Shown: positions 28,413-37,506 of the stretch, piece after piece | How positions within the stretch are numbered: position 1 is the stretch's first letter | Layout: the number at the start of each line of letters is the position of its first letter | Assembly (NCBI RefSeq): GCF_000296815.2 | Contig: NZ_CAIT01000009.1 | Span: 1,674,001 to 1,738,000, forward strand | DNA from: Fibrisoma limi BUZ 3 | GTDB taxonomy: Bacteria; Bacteroidota; Bacteroidia; Cytophagales; Spirosomataceae | Reading direction: 5' to 3' | Length of the DNA stretch: 64,000 bases | Translations under genes and position numbers: made by a program | Notes under the pieces: generated by a model | Database searches by the model: none | Told to the model about the DNA's origin: nothing | The model's input: the letters and a program-made list of their open reading frames with translations, nothing else

Positions 28413-29678
28413 TTATGCAGCAATGTGTTGTTTTACACGGTATCGATCTACTGTCGCCTGCCGGAAAGCTAGCCATACGAAGTAAGCCACACCCGCAACA
28501 GTGCCGACTTCCATGACGTATTCAAGCAGGTATTGGCCGTTTGTCAACATCTGAGGGTTCGTATAGAGCGGTGTCCCGAGCTTCCACCAGTACGACGGCT
28601 GAATGGTTACCAGCGCATTTAGTACCAACAAAACCACTACCTGTTGTCTGTTCCGCCAGTCGATTACCCCAAACGAAAGCGGCAGGAGATAGATAAACGC
28701 GTAATTGCCAAATGAGCTTTTATGCACGAACATCATGAATCCGAAACACAACACCCAAAGTATAGGTAAGGCGCGTTCATAACCGACGTTTCGAAGACGT
28801 AGCTGCCAACCACCGTAGGCGGATACAGCCAAAACGGCCACTAAACCAATAGCACTTAACGTACTGGCGTAAGGCATGAAGTCACCGATTATAGGAGCCA
28901 TTACCGTGGGCAAATTTGGCGCAAACGGCATGTTTGCAAACATCAGTGGGGTTAGCATCCCTTCGCCGGTCAACCAGTAAAGAATGGCCAGACCAGGCAA
29001 TCCAATTACCAACAATCCGGCAACGTACTGCACTGGCCGACGTACCCAGAAGAACAGGGCGGCTACGATTAGTATTGCCAACGCTTTCGTAACCAGCAGG
29101 GCTACCGCCATAAGCAGACCCAACCGAAATTCGCCTGGCCTGCGTGACCACATCCATAAACTCACCGCTCCGAATACCCACATCCAGATGTCTTCCTGGC
29201 CTCCAAGCACGCAAAAGACGAGCGGAGCAGGCAACAGCAGGTACAGTAGTCCAACTAGTTGGGCAAGCCCACCGAGCCTGGGCCGATAGAACCGATACGT
29301 CAGCCCGAACGCCAGCCCCTCCATGAGAATCATCAGCAGTACGATTGCTTTCGCACTGTGCCAGATAACCAGCGGAAGCGCTGTCACGTAGGCAAACAAC
29401 GGACTGTAGGGCGACCAGAAATCCCGGTAAACGACCTCGCCCCGAAAGGCGTGACTGGCCGAATCATAAAATACCGGAACATCCGAACGAGGTTCCAGCC
29501 CGAGTACGGTGTATATGACAACAAACGGCACAAGACGACAAAGAACAAATGCACTCAACAGTATCCGGTTGGCAGTTGCTTCGGGCAGATTCACTAACTG
29601 ACTTCTTCGCCAGTAAGCAAGACCAAACGCGACGCTTCCGCCAATGGCCACCAAAACTTTAATCAGAATAATATTCAT
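28413..29678 (-). CDS. Polytopic membrane protein, possible glycosyltransferase
   Basis: The 421-residue product is almost wholly hydrophobic, with about ten to twelve transmembrane segments. A soluble loop near the start reads DSASHAFRGEVVYRDFWSPYSP, with acidic and aromatic residues as in GT-C or DUF2029 mannosyltransferases. This is tentative. It lies between the two Fe-S genes, which is an odd neighbour. Confidence 0.55.
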   Translation of the reverse strand: MNIILIKVLVAIGGSVAFGLAYWRRSQLVNLPEATANRILLSAFVLCRLVPFVVIYTVLGLEPRSDVPVFYDSASHAFRGEVVYRDFWSPYSPLFAYVTALPLVIWHSAKAIVLLMILMEGLAFGLTYRFYRPRLGGLAQLVGLLYLLLPAPLVFCVLGGQEDIWMWVFGAVSLWMWSRRPGEFRLGLLMAVALLVTKALAILIVAALFFWVRRPVQYVAGLLVIGLPGLAILYWLTGEGMLTPLMFANMPFAPNLPTVMAPIIGDFMPYASTLSAIGLVAVLAVSAYGGWQLRLRNVGYERALPILWVLCFGFMMFVHKSSFGNYAFIYLLPLSFGVIDWRNRQQVVVLLVLNALVTIQPSYWWKLGTPLYTNPQMLTNGQYLLEYVMEVGTVAGVAYFVWLAFRQATVDRYRVKQHIAA

Positions 29679-29755
29679 GAACTCAACAGATCAGGCCGAA
29701 AATTACAGCCCCGTCTGCGTATTAACGTTTAACAGCGGCAAAACTTTCGCAGCGG

Positions 29756-31150
29756 TTACTTTGTCGAAACCGGCTCATTTACCTGCTCGGCCCAGTTAAA
29801 GCGATCGCTCGGCGAAAACTTCCAGGGCGCCATGTTATTTTCGATGTTACTGAACATGGCGTTCCAGGAAGCGGGTGCCTGCGCTTCTTCCATCACCCGA
29901 TAGCGACGTAGTTGCAGGATAATGTCCAGCGGGTTGATGTTCACCGGGCAAGCCATTACGCAAGCCTGACAGGTCGTACAGGCATTGATCTCCTCAACGG
30001 TGATGTAATCGCCCAGCAGTGACTTATCATCTTTATAATCGCTGCCATGCTCCTTCCAGCCGCGCTGAATATCTTCCATCCGGTCGCGGGTGTCCATCAT
30101 GATTTTTCGGGGGGATAGCTTTTTGCCGGTAATATTAGCCGGACAGGCCGCCGTGCAGCGCCCGCACTCGGTGCAGCTATAGGCGTTCATGAGGTTGATC
30201 CACTTCAGATCATACACGTCTTTGGCCCCAAAGCGACCAATATCACCAGATGTTGCCTCGGCCGGTTGCTCGCCGTTGTCATTAGCCTGCGAGCCATCGG
30301 CCCCGGTCGTGAGGGGTAGACCAAGTGCGAGTTGAACCTCTTTAGTGATTTCCGGCATGTTCTGCATCTCACCTTTCGGCTGAAGATCGGAGAAATACAC
30401 GTTCGGGAAGCCAAGGGCAATGTGTAGGTGTTTCGAATACGTTACGTATACCGCAAAGGCCATAATTCCCAGGATGTGAATCCACCAGGCACCGCGTTCG
30501 TAAGCAACAAGACCCGAATCACTAAAACCGGCGAACAGCGGTTTTAGATGCTGGCTAATGATAAAATCTCCAACCGGAGCGTCAGCATAGTGCCCTACCC
30601 CCCTGTCGCGCAATGCGCTGTCGGCTGCGTTCCAGGTCAGGAAGGCAATCATCAGGACGATTTCAGCCATCAGGATGATGGTTGCATCAGACACCGGCCA
30701 GCCCCGTAGCTCGCGGTGACGGCTTGCCTGTAAGCGACTCACACGGGCAATAAACCGCCGAGCCAGGAAACCGACACAGACAAGTAAAACGCCGGCAGCT
30801 AATACCTCAAATACACCGATCAGAAACGGATAAACAGCCGTGGTATATGGTGCAAATAGCCGGTGGGTCCCCAAAACGCCGTCCAGAATGATTTCCAGAA
30901 TCTCAATATTAATGATGATGAACCCGAGGTATATCACAAAGTGCATAACACCTACTAATGGGTTCGTAAACATCTTTTTTTGACCGAATGCAACGAGCAA
31001 CATAGTACGTAGGCGCTCATCTGGATGATCAGTACGGTTTTCGGCCCTCCCCAGTTTGATCGCCCGACTTATTAACTGAACGCGCCTGGTAATGTACCAC
31101 GCAGTGACAGCAACAGCGACGATAAACAATATTTGCTGCAAGTAATCCAT
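29756..31150 (-). CDS. Membrane-bound 2x[4Fe-4S] electron transfer protein, HdrC/NarI-like
   Basis: The 464-residue product has four to six membrane helices in the first 250 residues, resembling a cytochrome b-type subunit. Two ferredoxin motifs follow: CTECGRCTAACPANITGKKL and CTTCQACVMACPVNINPLD. A Met at 31186 would add 12 residues and is less likely. Together with the CCG-domain protein downstream it resembles a split HdrD or lactate/glycolate oxidase electron module. Confidence 0.8.
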   Translation of the reverse strand: MDYLQQILFIVAVAVTAWYITRRVQLISRAIKLGRAENRTDHPDERLRTMLLVAFGQKKMFTNPLVGVMHFVIYLGFIIINIEILEIILDGVLGTHRLFAPYTTAVYPFLIGVFEVLAAGVLLVCVGFLARRFIARVSRLQASRHRELRGWPVSDATIILMAEIVLMIAFLTWNAADSALRDRGVGHYADAPVGDFIISQHLKPLFAGFSDSGLVAYERGAWWIHILGIMAFAVYVTYSKHLHIALGFPNVYFSDLQPKGEMQNMPEITKEVQLALGLPLTTGADGSQANDNGEQPAEATSGDIGRFGAKDVYDLKWINLMNAYSCTECGRCTAACPANITGKKLSPRKIMMDTRDRMEDIQRGWKEHGSDYKDDKSLLGDYITVEEINACTTCQACVMACPVNINPLDIILQLRRYRVMEEAQAPASWNAMFSNIENNMAPWKFSPSDRFNWAEQVNEPVSTK

Positions 31151-31234
31151 ATGTCTGTAAGAATTATAGAGGCTGAAAATCAACAAAATGATACCTCAGC
31201 CAGCTATTTACTAAAAAATATTTCAGGAACCAGA

Positions 31235-31264
31235 TTGCAATTCGTTTACAAACCGTTAATTTTG
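31235..31264 (+). promoter_or_regulatory. Promoter of tRNA-Phe
   Basis: A TTG at 31235-31237 and TAATTTTG at 31257-31264 (TAnnTTTG) are 19 bases apart, the standard Bacteroidota arrangement. The tRNA begins 45 bases after the -7 element. Confidence 0.6.
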
Positions 31265-31309
31265 CACCCACGTTTGACACGCCAACGTATCAGGCGTCGA
31301 CTAGCTAAC

Positions 31310-31382
31310 GGTGATGTAGCTCAGTTGGTAGAGCAAAGGACTGAAAATCCTTGTGTCGGCGGTTCGATTCCGTCCATCACCA
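31310..31382 (+). tRNA. tRNA-Phe (anticodon GAA)
   Basis: The 73-base cloverleaf has an acceptor stem GGTGATG/CATCACC, D-arm GCTC/GAGC, anticodon loop CTGAAAA with GAA, and T-arm with TTCGATT. The terminal A is the discriminator and CCA is not fully encoded. A terminator follows. It marks the edge between conserved genes on its left and the mobile region on its right. Confidence 0.96.
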
Positions 31383-31393
31383 CCTCAGAGTCA

Positions 31394-31428
31394 GGCAGTT
31401 ACGACAAAAAGTTGTGACTGCCTTTTTT
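31394..31428 (+). terminator. Terminator of tRNA-Phe
   Basis: A 12-bp stem (31394-31405 with 31411-31422, two wobble pairs) with an AAAAA loop is followed by six T residues. Confidence 0.85.
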
Positions 31429-31430
31429 GT

Positions 31431-31450
31431 TGGTACAACAATGGTACAAC
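31431..31450. repeat. Tandem TGGTACAAC repeat at the tRNA side of the island
   Basis: TGGTACAAC occurs at 31431 and again at 31442, 11 bases apart, just after the tRNA terminator. It may be a recombinase arm-type site or the relic of an att region. It differs from the repeats beside the integrase gene. Confidence 0.4.
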
Positions 31451-31608
31451 ATCCGCGTTGAGGGGCTTCTTTATAAGCAACTCATTAACAACCGGTAATG
31501 TTGATACCGCTCTTTCAAGGATTACAGCCTTCTCACCAATTTCATGTTGATATAGCGACATATACTTTCATTTTTTGTGGATGCTTCTGCGAAGTTACGT
31601 ATTTTTTG

Positions 31609-31628
31609 ATAGTATGCATGCATACTAT
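31609..31628. repeat. Perfect 20-bp palindrome downstream of the relaxase gene
   Basis: The 20 bases 31609-31628 are their own reverse complement (ATAGTATGCA half). They stand 12 bases after the relaxase stop codon. No T-tail follows on either strand; role unknown. Confidence 0.5.
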
Positions 31629-31640
31629 TAGCTAAAATTT

Positions 31641-33041
31641 TCAACGGGATCGTCGCTTACCGCGTTGCTGATTTCGCTTCCGACTTTCTTTTTGCTCCTG
31701 CATCAGTTTCTGCACCCGCTCATCATCTGGCCATGTACCGGTAGGCTCAGCATGATCAGTTGATGAGGTTGCCGGGTGGGTAATTTGGTCAGGCTGTGTC
31801 TGGTCGGCATTTAACGCGTCTTGATTGTCAAAAAATTGCCGTGCATTGTCCTGTCGCCGTTGCCGGTCACGAGCTAACCTCGTATCGACCAGAATTTCAT
31901 CCTCCGCCTGCATAAAGGCTTGCAAGGTGGCCCAGGGTTTCTCTCGTGTCGCTTGGTGGGTCTTCGCCTGCTCTATGTCCTGCTCCGCTAGATCTGTCCC
32001 ATTTTTAGGTTGTTGCTTTTCGCCCCTGTCTTGGCGGCTTGCGGTCAATTCATCACCATTAGAATTATAAGCCCCAGCAAGATTCTTTTTCTTTTCAGGG
32101 CTATCGTCTTCTACGTCTTTTGTCATCTCATCTGCCGATTGCAAAAAGCTTGCGGCAACACGCCTCATTCTTTGTCGGCTCTGAGCCTCTGTATTCTCCG
32201 TGCTGTCCTGTTTGTTATCCCAAAACGCGGCTGCGGTTCGCTTGGCCATGTCATGATCAGATTGCCGTTCGGCTTTGCTCGCATCGCTGCCTCCCTCCTG
32301 CCGTTGGCGCATGAGTTCGATGGCTTCTTTTTCCGGGATGAGGTCCACGTGACGCATCCGCTCGCGAACCTCCTTAATGCGAACGCCTTTGAGCTGGCGG
32401 ACCAGATCGAACGAACGCCCGTTTTCATCCACCACCATGAAAGGGTGACGCGGGACGCCCTCGGCCAGCAGATAGCCGCTCTCCTGCACTTTCTGCATAA
32501 ACTCCACGCCGGTCTCGGTCTCTTGCCACAGGGTCGTCAATTTCTCTTTCAGTTCGGGGCGGTGTTGGTTGCGGTGAGGTGTCGGCTGGTGGTTGAACAC
32601 CCGCTCCATTTCTTTACGGGCGCGATCCTGGGCCAGGCGGCTGAATTTGTTGTCGATCACCCTCCCCGTCTTCTGGTCGTAGCGTTCGAAGACCACATGG
32701 GCATGCGTCCGGTTCTTTTTGGTGTGCAGGACGATGACCCGCCGTTGGCCCTCATAGCCTAGCTCTTTCCCGAGAATGTCGGCGGCCTTGAACCAATCCG
32801 CGTCCGTCATGCGCCGGTCCTCGGCATAGGCCGGGTTAATCTGCGCATGAAACAAGCCTTTCTGACTTTTGGTCAGCTCGGCCGTCAAGGACATGGCGTA
32901 CAAGGTCTGATGCAAATAGGCGTCGGTCGCATTCGCCCGGCCCGCTACGTCCAATATCCTGATTTGGTCGTTGCCACCCTCTCGTAAGAGATAAGCGCCA
33001 AGTTGTTGGCCGTTGCCGCGAATGTTGCCCCTAATGACCAT
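31641..33041 (-). CDS. Relaxase / mobilization nuclease, MobA/VirD2-like
   Basis: The 466-residue product has an N-terminal relaxase domain. The HUH-type motif appears as HTKKNRTHAHVVFERYD near residue 95, with histidines for metal binding. The N-terminus lacks an obvious early Tyr before LGAYLLREGG, so Tyr 18 is a candidate nucleophile. The C-terminal half is charged and low-complexity. Such enzymes nick oriT and pilot the strand into a recipient. It overlaps mobC by 11 bases and is transcribed with it, away from the candidate oriT. Confidence 0.82.
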   Translation of the reverse strand: MVIRGNIRGNGQQLGAYLLREGGNDQIRILDVAGRANATDAYLHQTLYAMSLTAELTKSQKGLFHAQINPAYAEDRRMTDADWFKAADILGKELGYEGQRRVIVLHTKKNRTHAHVVFERYDQKTGRVIDNKFSRLAQDRARKEMERVFNHQPTPHRNQHRPELKEKLTTLWQETETGVEFMQKVQESGYLLAEGVPRHPFMVVDENGRSFDLVRQLKGVRIKEVRERMRHVDLIPEKEAIELMRQRQEGGSDASKAERQSDHDMAKRTAAAFWDNKQDSTENTEAQSRQRMRRVAASFLQSADEMTKDVEDDSPEKKKNLAGAYNSNGDELTASRQDRGEKQQPKNGTDLAEQDIEQAKTHQATREKPWATLQAFMQAEDEILVDTRLARDRQRRQDNARQFFDNQDALNADQTQPDQITHPATSSTDHAEPTGTWPDDERVQKLMQEQKESRKRNQQRGKRRSR

Positions 33042-33405
33042 CGTTGAGGAGTTTGAGGCAATGGGCGGTCAGCGCATCGAGCCCCTGCATGGCGGCATTG
33101 ATGTCCTCCGGGCTGACGCTGGCAAGCTGCCCGCTCTCCCGGCTGGCGTTGAAGCTCCGTGCGATCTGATTGATGTTGCTGCCGACCTTGCCAAGCTCGG
33201 CCAGCACGTCCAACAGGATCTTGCGCTCGGGCGTCGGTACCCGGCGCAGCGGTTGAGTGGTAGCCATTGCCTGTAAGCGCACATAGTCGCTGGGCGTCTG
33301 GCCGGCGCGTTGCGCCTGCTCCCAGATCCGGCGCTTTTCAGTAGCCGTGACCCGCACACGGATGGTGAGGTCGCGCTTATCGTCACTCTTGAGTGGTCGG
33401 GCCAT
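33031..33405 (-). CDS. mobC: Mobilization accessory protein MobC
   Basis: The 124-residue product starts with a ribbon-helix-helix-like region (LTIRVRVTATEKRRIWEQA) and contains the family signature LGKVGSNINQIAR. MobC-type proteins bind oriT and help open the nick site. Its stop overlaps the relaxase start, so the two are translated together. Confidence 0.85.
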   Translation of the reverse strand: MARPLKSDDKRDLTIRVRVTATEKRRIWEQAQRAGQTPSDYVRLQAMATTQPLRRVPTPERKILLDVLAELGKVGSNINQIARSFNASRESGQLASVSPEDINAAMQGLDALTAHCLKLLNDGH

Positions 33406-33429
33406 AGCGGACGCGGTTTACAGGAGGGT

Positions 33430-33502
33430 TAAGGGAGGGGCTGGCCTCTCCCTTACAAGCAGGGTTTGTCCGGAAAAAACGCGGAGTTTTTGTAGCTACA
33501 AA
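33430..33502. promoter_or_regulatory. Candidate origin of transfer (oriT)
   Basis: The 255-base gap between divergent mobC and traG holds a 12-bp inverted repeat (33430-33441 with 33444-33455, one mismatch) and a perfect 14-bp palindrome at 33489-33502. Inverted repeats next to mobC are typical of oriT. The nick site cannot be placed by eye. Confidence 0.45.
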
Positions 33503-33660
33503 CCACTTCTTGCAAAACCTCACCCAAAGATAAGCAGGCAGCCGGATTTTTGGTTTCTCAATGCGTTGGTTTTTACCTGACACAAGGTTTGGATGCGCCC
33601 TCTCGTTGGAATTATCTTTTCTGTTTTTTATTTTTAGGCATCCACATCATTTAGATTTTT

Positions 33661-35469
33661 ATGACTTCTTCGCACAATGATGCCCCGCCTGAAACGGGCT
33701 GGCTTCAGCAATGGTTTGGCGTCACCTCTCAGGAGATCGATCAACTGTTTCGCTTGAAGAGCGACCCGGCTACCTTCAACAGATTTATGCTTTTCGTGGT
33801 CGGCCTGTTGCTGACACCGATTACGCTGGCAGGCGCTTTGCTGGGCTATGTCCGTGCTTATAACCGCTTCATGCGGCCGCTGGCGGAATACCCACGTTTG
33901 CACCCGTTACGGCCCATCGTCCGCTTCGCCATGGTACTAGGAGCCATCCTAATCTGGGTTGGCTTATTCGTTGCGTTCTTAAGCCTTGGCGTGTTGGCCA
34001 TGATCATGGGCATAACGGGCCGGGTCTTTCTGATCTATGTTGGCGTCAATCTGTTGGTGACAAGCATCGTGTTTGCATCGTTTCGGCGTTGGCAAATCGG
34101 CGTTAACAATGCGCTGGTCGAAGGCAACCGTTTCGGCTCAGCCCGCTTTGCCAGGCCTGACGAACTTAACCCTTACCGGCAAGGACCGGGCCTGTATGTA
34201 GGGGGTGGCTTCGTCTTTAAGGACAAAGGTCATGTGCTGACGGTGGCTGGCACACGGGGCGGCAAAGGCACCAACCTCATCATCCCAAATCTCTTGGGAC
34301 TTGGCGGCTATCAAGGCTCCTGGGTCGTAATCGACCCCAAGGGCGAGAATGCCGCCATTACGGCCCGGTATCAGCGCGAGAGCGGCAAGCAGGTCGTCGT
34401 GCTTAATCCGTGGGGGTTACTGGAAGAGCATATCGGCGAAGCGGAAAGCTACAATCCCTTAGACATTCTGGCGGATACGAGCAGCATACATTTGGTGGAT
34501 GATGCGCAGATGGTCGCTGAAATGCTCGTGCCCGTTGAGCGCAACGACAAGAACAAGTTTTTCACTGATACAGCCAGATCCATCGTGACGGGTCTGATCA
34601 TGCAGATTGTGACCACACAGGAAGGTGATGATCGGACACTGACGACGCTTTGGCGCTGGGCCCGCTTAGCGGGTGATGACTGGGACGAGTTAGTGGCGCG
34701 AATGCGGCTGAACGATGATCCCGTCAACGGTGAAATCGTACGCAATGCCGGGAATGAAATCGTCAAATTGATGGAAGCTGGCGAAGAAACGTTTGGGAGT
34801 ATTTTATCATCGGTACTCCAGGCAACCGACTTCCTCAAAAGCCCGGCGCTTCAAAAGTCTTTACGCTCGGGCTATGACCCAAAAACCCTGTCGGATGGCG
34901 ATACGACTCTCTACATCATCATCCCCGCCGACAAGCTGCAAAGCCATGCCAGGTGGCTGCGGCTGATTACGACAACTACGCTCCGGGCTGTCGTCAGAAA
35001 TCCGAATAAGCGTGTCACTTTTTTACTCGATGAATTTGCAGCTTTGGGATATTTGCCTGAAATTGAGACCGCTTTGAGTACCTATGCAGGCTTCGAGATC
35101 ACCGTCTGGCCGATCTTACAATCGCTGATCCAACTACAAGGACTGTACGGTGAAAACTGGGAAACCTTCACGGCGAACACAGCGATCCGGCAGTTCTTTA
35201 CGATCAACGACAATTTTACTGCCAATTATGTGAGCGCGGCCATTGGCCAAACCTCCCATGTGATCACCACACGCGGATTATTTGGCGGAGTCCAAGATGC
35301 CAATGCCAACCAACGGCCGTTGGTGACGCCGGATGAAGTAAGGCGAGGGTCAGCGGAGAATATATTTGCTTTCTTTGGTGGCAACCCACCAACCGTGTTT
35401 ACGAAGCAGCCTTACTTTCATAATTCAAATTTACGAGATAGAGCTGAAGCAAATCCTTACATTGCTTAA
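33661..35469 (+). CDS. Type IV coupling protein, VirD4/TraG family
   Basis: The 602-residue product has two N-terminal membrane helices (about 43-65 and 92-135). Walker A reads GTRGGKGTNLIIPN near residue 198 and Walker B is TFLLDEFAALG near residue 457. The ending resembles TraG/VirD4 (GLFGGVQDANANQRPLVTPDEV). It would link the relaxase-DNA complex to a type IV secretion channel, for which no genes are visible in this window. Confidence 0.9.
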   Translation: MTSSHNDAPPETGWLQQWFGVTSQEIDQLFRLKSDPATFNRFMLFVVGLLLTPITLAGALLGYVRAYNRFMRPLAEYPRLHPLRPIVRFAMVLGAILIWVGLFVAFLSLGVLAMIMGITGRVFLIYVGVNLLVTSIVFASFRRWQIGVNNALVEGNRFGSARFARPDELNPYRQGPGLYVGGGFVFKDKGHVLTVAGTRGGKGTNLIIPNLLGLGGYQGSWVVIDPKGENAAITARYQRESGKQVVVLNPWGLLEEHIGEAESYNPLDILADTSSIHLVDDAQMVAEMLVPVERNDKNKFFTDTARSIVTGLIMQIVTTQEGDDRTLTTLWRWARLAGDDWDELVARMRLNDDPVNGEIVRNAGNEIVKLMEAGEETFGSILSSVLQATDFLKSPALQKSLRSGYDPKTLSDGDTTLYIIIPADKLQSHARWLRLITTTTLRAVVRNPNKRVTFLLDEFAALGYLPEIETALSTYAGFEITVWPILQSLIQLQGLYGENWETFTANTAIRQFFTINDNFTANYVSAAIGQTSHVITTRGLFGGVQDANANQRPLVTPDEVRRGSAENIFAFFGGNPPTVFTKQPYFHNSNLRDRAEANPYIA

Positions 35470-35521
35470 CTATTATAATTCATCAAAGACTTCATAGCAA
35501 AAGCTAAAGTAAGGAAGATGT

Positions 35522-36619
35522 TTATTGGCTTACTGTGACACCTTTATCAATAGAAACAATATATGCACGTCCACCCGCTTTTTCAATAGCTTCCACTACG
35601 TTTTCTGTTTTGTTTGGTGCGTAGGCGAACATACATCCACCCCCTCCTGAACCGTTTATTTTACCTCCTAATGCTCCTGCTTCTAATGAGGCATCAAGCA
35701 TACGATTTATTTTAGGTGTTAGTATCTGTTGTGCATCTCTCAAATTGTCATTATGTTCTAATAAAAGCTGACCAAATAAATAATGATCCACAATTTGTTT
35801 TTCATTACTCAACTTTCTTAGCAAAGTGATAGCCTTATGTGATATATCACGATTAGCAATCGTTCCATTTATAAGGTTAAAATCACTCTTGCTCAATAAA
35901 CTTCGATATGCGAGTAGTTCGTCAGCTGTTGTTGTTAGCAGTGAAAAATTTGGGTCTAACAACTTTAATTGGTGAGCAATTTTTAGCGTCTCACTTTTTA
36001 TTCGATTCATGGTACCTATAGTATCTTTAGGCTCTCCTGAATCTCCAAGTACAAACTTACCAAGATTAACAGATAGAGTCTCTAATCGAAAGGATGGCGA
36101 CATTTGCAAATAAATAATGCCACCAACTGCTACAGCGTAATGGTCCATCATACCTCCTGGCTCGTTGAACTCTTCTACTTCTGCTTTATAAGCTAACCCT
36201 GCTAGCTCTTCGGGAGACAAATTCCTTGGTTTATCAGCTAAATGACTGAGAACGTTTAACCAGCTAACTATTAAGGCCGAAGAACTTGCGGTTCCTGAGT
36301 TAATTGGTATACTGCTATTGAGTTCTCCACTTATACCCAAAGAAAATTGAAATCCTTCTTTCAGTAAAACATTGACAGCGCTCCTAAAATAATCCCGTTC
36401 ACAGGTATATGGCAGTGGCAGATTTTTCAAATCGAAGTATTCGTAACTATTGATATCAGGTAGGTTCATAAATACTTTTGGGGCAAATGTTAAATTTGCC
36501 CTTATATGCATTCTCTTAGATATAGCAGCAGCGATAACAGGTAAGCCTAAATAGTCTTGATGTTCACCAAACAAACATATACGACCAGGTGCAGAAGTGT
36601 ATATAAATCGATTATTCAT
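35522..36619 (-). CDS. GHMP family sugar kinase
   Basis: The 365-residue product begins with the galactokinase-like motif SAPGRICLFGEHQDYLGLPVI. The ATP-binding motif is INSGTASSSALIV, and the third GHMP motif is KINGSGGGGCMFAY near the C-terminus. The sugar substrate (galactose, fucose, heptose or arabinose type) cannot be told. Base composition is more AT-rich than the transfer gene beside it. First gene of the sugar-nucleotide cargo block. Confidence 0.82.
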   Translation of the reverse strand: MNNRFIYTSAPGRICLFGEHQDYLGLPVIAAAISKRMHIRANLTFAPKVFMNLPDINSYEYFDLKNLPLPYTCERDYFRSAVNVLLKEGFQFSLGISGELNSSIPINSGTASSSALIVSWLNVLSHLADKPRNLSPEELAGLAYKAEVEEFNEPGGMMDHYAVAVGGIIYLQMSPSFRLETLSVNLGKFVLGDSGEPKDTIGTMNRIKSETLKIAHQLKLLDPNFSLLTTTADELLAYRSLLSKSDFNLINGTIANRDISHKAITLLRKLSNEKQIVDHYLFGQLLLEHNDNLRDAQQILTPKINRMLDASLEAGALGGKINGSGGGGCMFAYAPNKTENVVEAIEKAGGRAYIVSIDKGVTVSQ

Positions 36620-37084
36620 AAATAATGATACAAAATTAAATTTGATCAGAGTGTAGGCTACTTAAAGAATTTCAGAGAATTGACTTAAATTATGCTCTAG
36701 CTGACTAACTAAATAATTCAATGTTAAAATTTTAGCCAAATCCACGCACAATCACCAGTATCGCACTCTTCAGGTGACCCCATTGCTATAATATATTTTT
36801 TGAATCCAACTATTCTTGAGCAATCTTCATACTAACTCTATTGAATTTAAATATAAACTTTAAGCTGGCAAGAATAACGCGTACAACCGCTGTTCTGCCC
36901 AACTCGCTTCCTACACATAAACGGTTCCGCAAGAATAATTCCGTTCATTATTTAACACCATTACTACAGGTATATATCGTTCTTAGAGATAAAACGGTTG
37001 AACATCCACCACAGACTCGCCTGTCAAGAAGCTTTTGGTATAAGAGACGGCTAACTGATTGCCTAGTTTTGATAGTGCCAGTAG
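36620..37084. other. AT-rich spacer without a clear gene
   Basis: No convincing coding region, RNA or repeat is seen. An 82-codon open frame at 36841-37089 has no recognisable features and probably is chance. Confidence 0.5.
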
Positions 37085-37411
37085 ATTGATGCGTTTGGTG
37101 ATAATGCGAACGGGTATCCTTTGTTGATCATCTGGGACGGGGCCAGTATTGACCGCTGTTAGGCGGTTAAGGACTGGTTGTCGGCAAATCCGGGTCGAGT
37201 CCATCTGGAACAACTGCCAGCCTATAGTCCTGAACTGAATACGGCCGAATTGCTATGGAGTCATCTGAAACGAAGCTTAAAAAACACCATATTTACAACA
37301 TTAGCCGACTTGGTGGAGGCCATTAAAATCCAACTTACTGAGTTAAATAAGAAACCAATCCTACTCAAAGCCTTCTTCAACAAGAAAGATATTGCTTTCT
37401 TTACAGATTAA
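37085..37411 (+). pseudogene. IS630-type transposase remnant
   Basis: In one frame the sequence reads PLLIIWDGASIDRC, a TAG stop at 37160, then AVKDWLSANP and QLPAYSPELNTAELLWSHLKR. The WDGAS and PELNTAELLW parts match the second and third acidic motifs of IS630 DDE transposases. The N-terminal half is missing. The remnant shows past insertion in the cargo block. Confidence 0.75.
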
Positions 37412-37506
37412 TTCACCTGTCTATATCTAGATTTACGTCCATTGTTTCTTACAAGTTACAATTATTAACTTAAGCTAAAATAATTGAAATTTAAACATAT
37501 TTATCT

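Noticed and set aside
31391-31561. A 56-codon minus-strand frame between the tRNA and the relaxase gene
   Set aside because: It runs across the tRNA terminator, has no recognisable domain and no conserved start context. It could be an integrase relic, but evidence is too weak.
32010-32762. A 250-codon plus-strand frame opposite the relaxase
   Set aside because: It is the shadow of the relaxase gene; the relaxase and MobC motifs on the minus strand are clear.
36841-37089. An 82-codon plus-strand frame in the AT-rich gap before the IS630 relic
   Set aside because: No motif, no upstream signal, and its end runs into the decayed insertion sequence.
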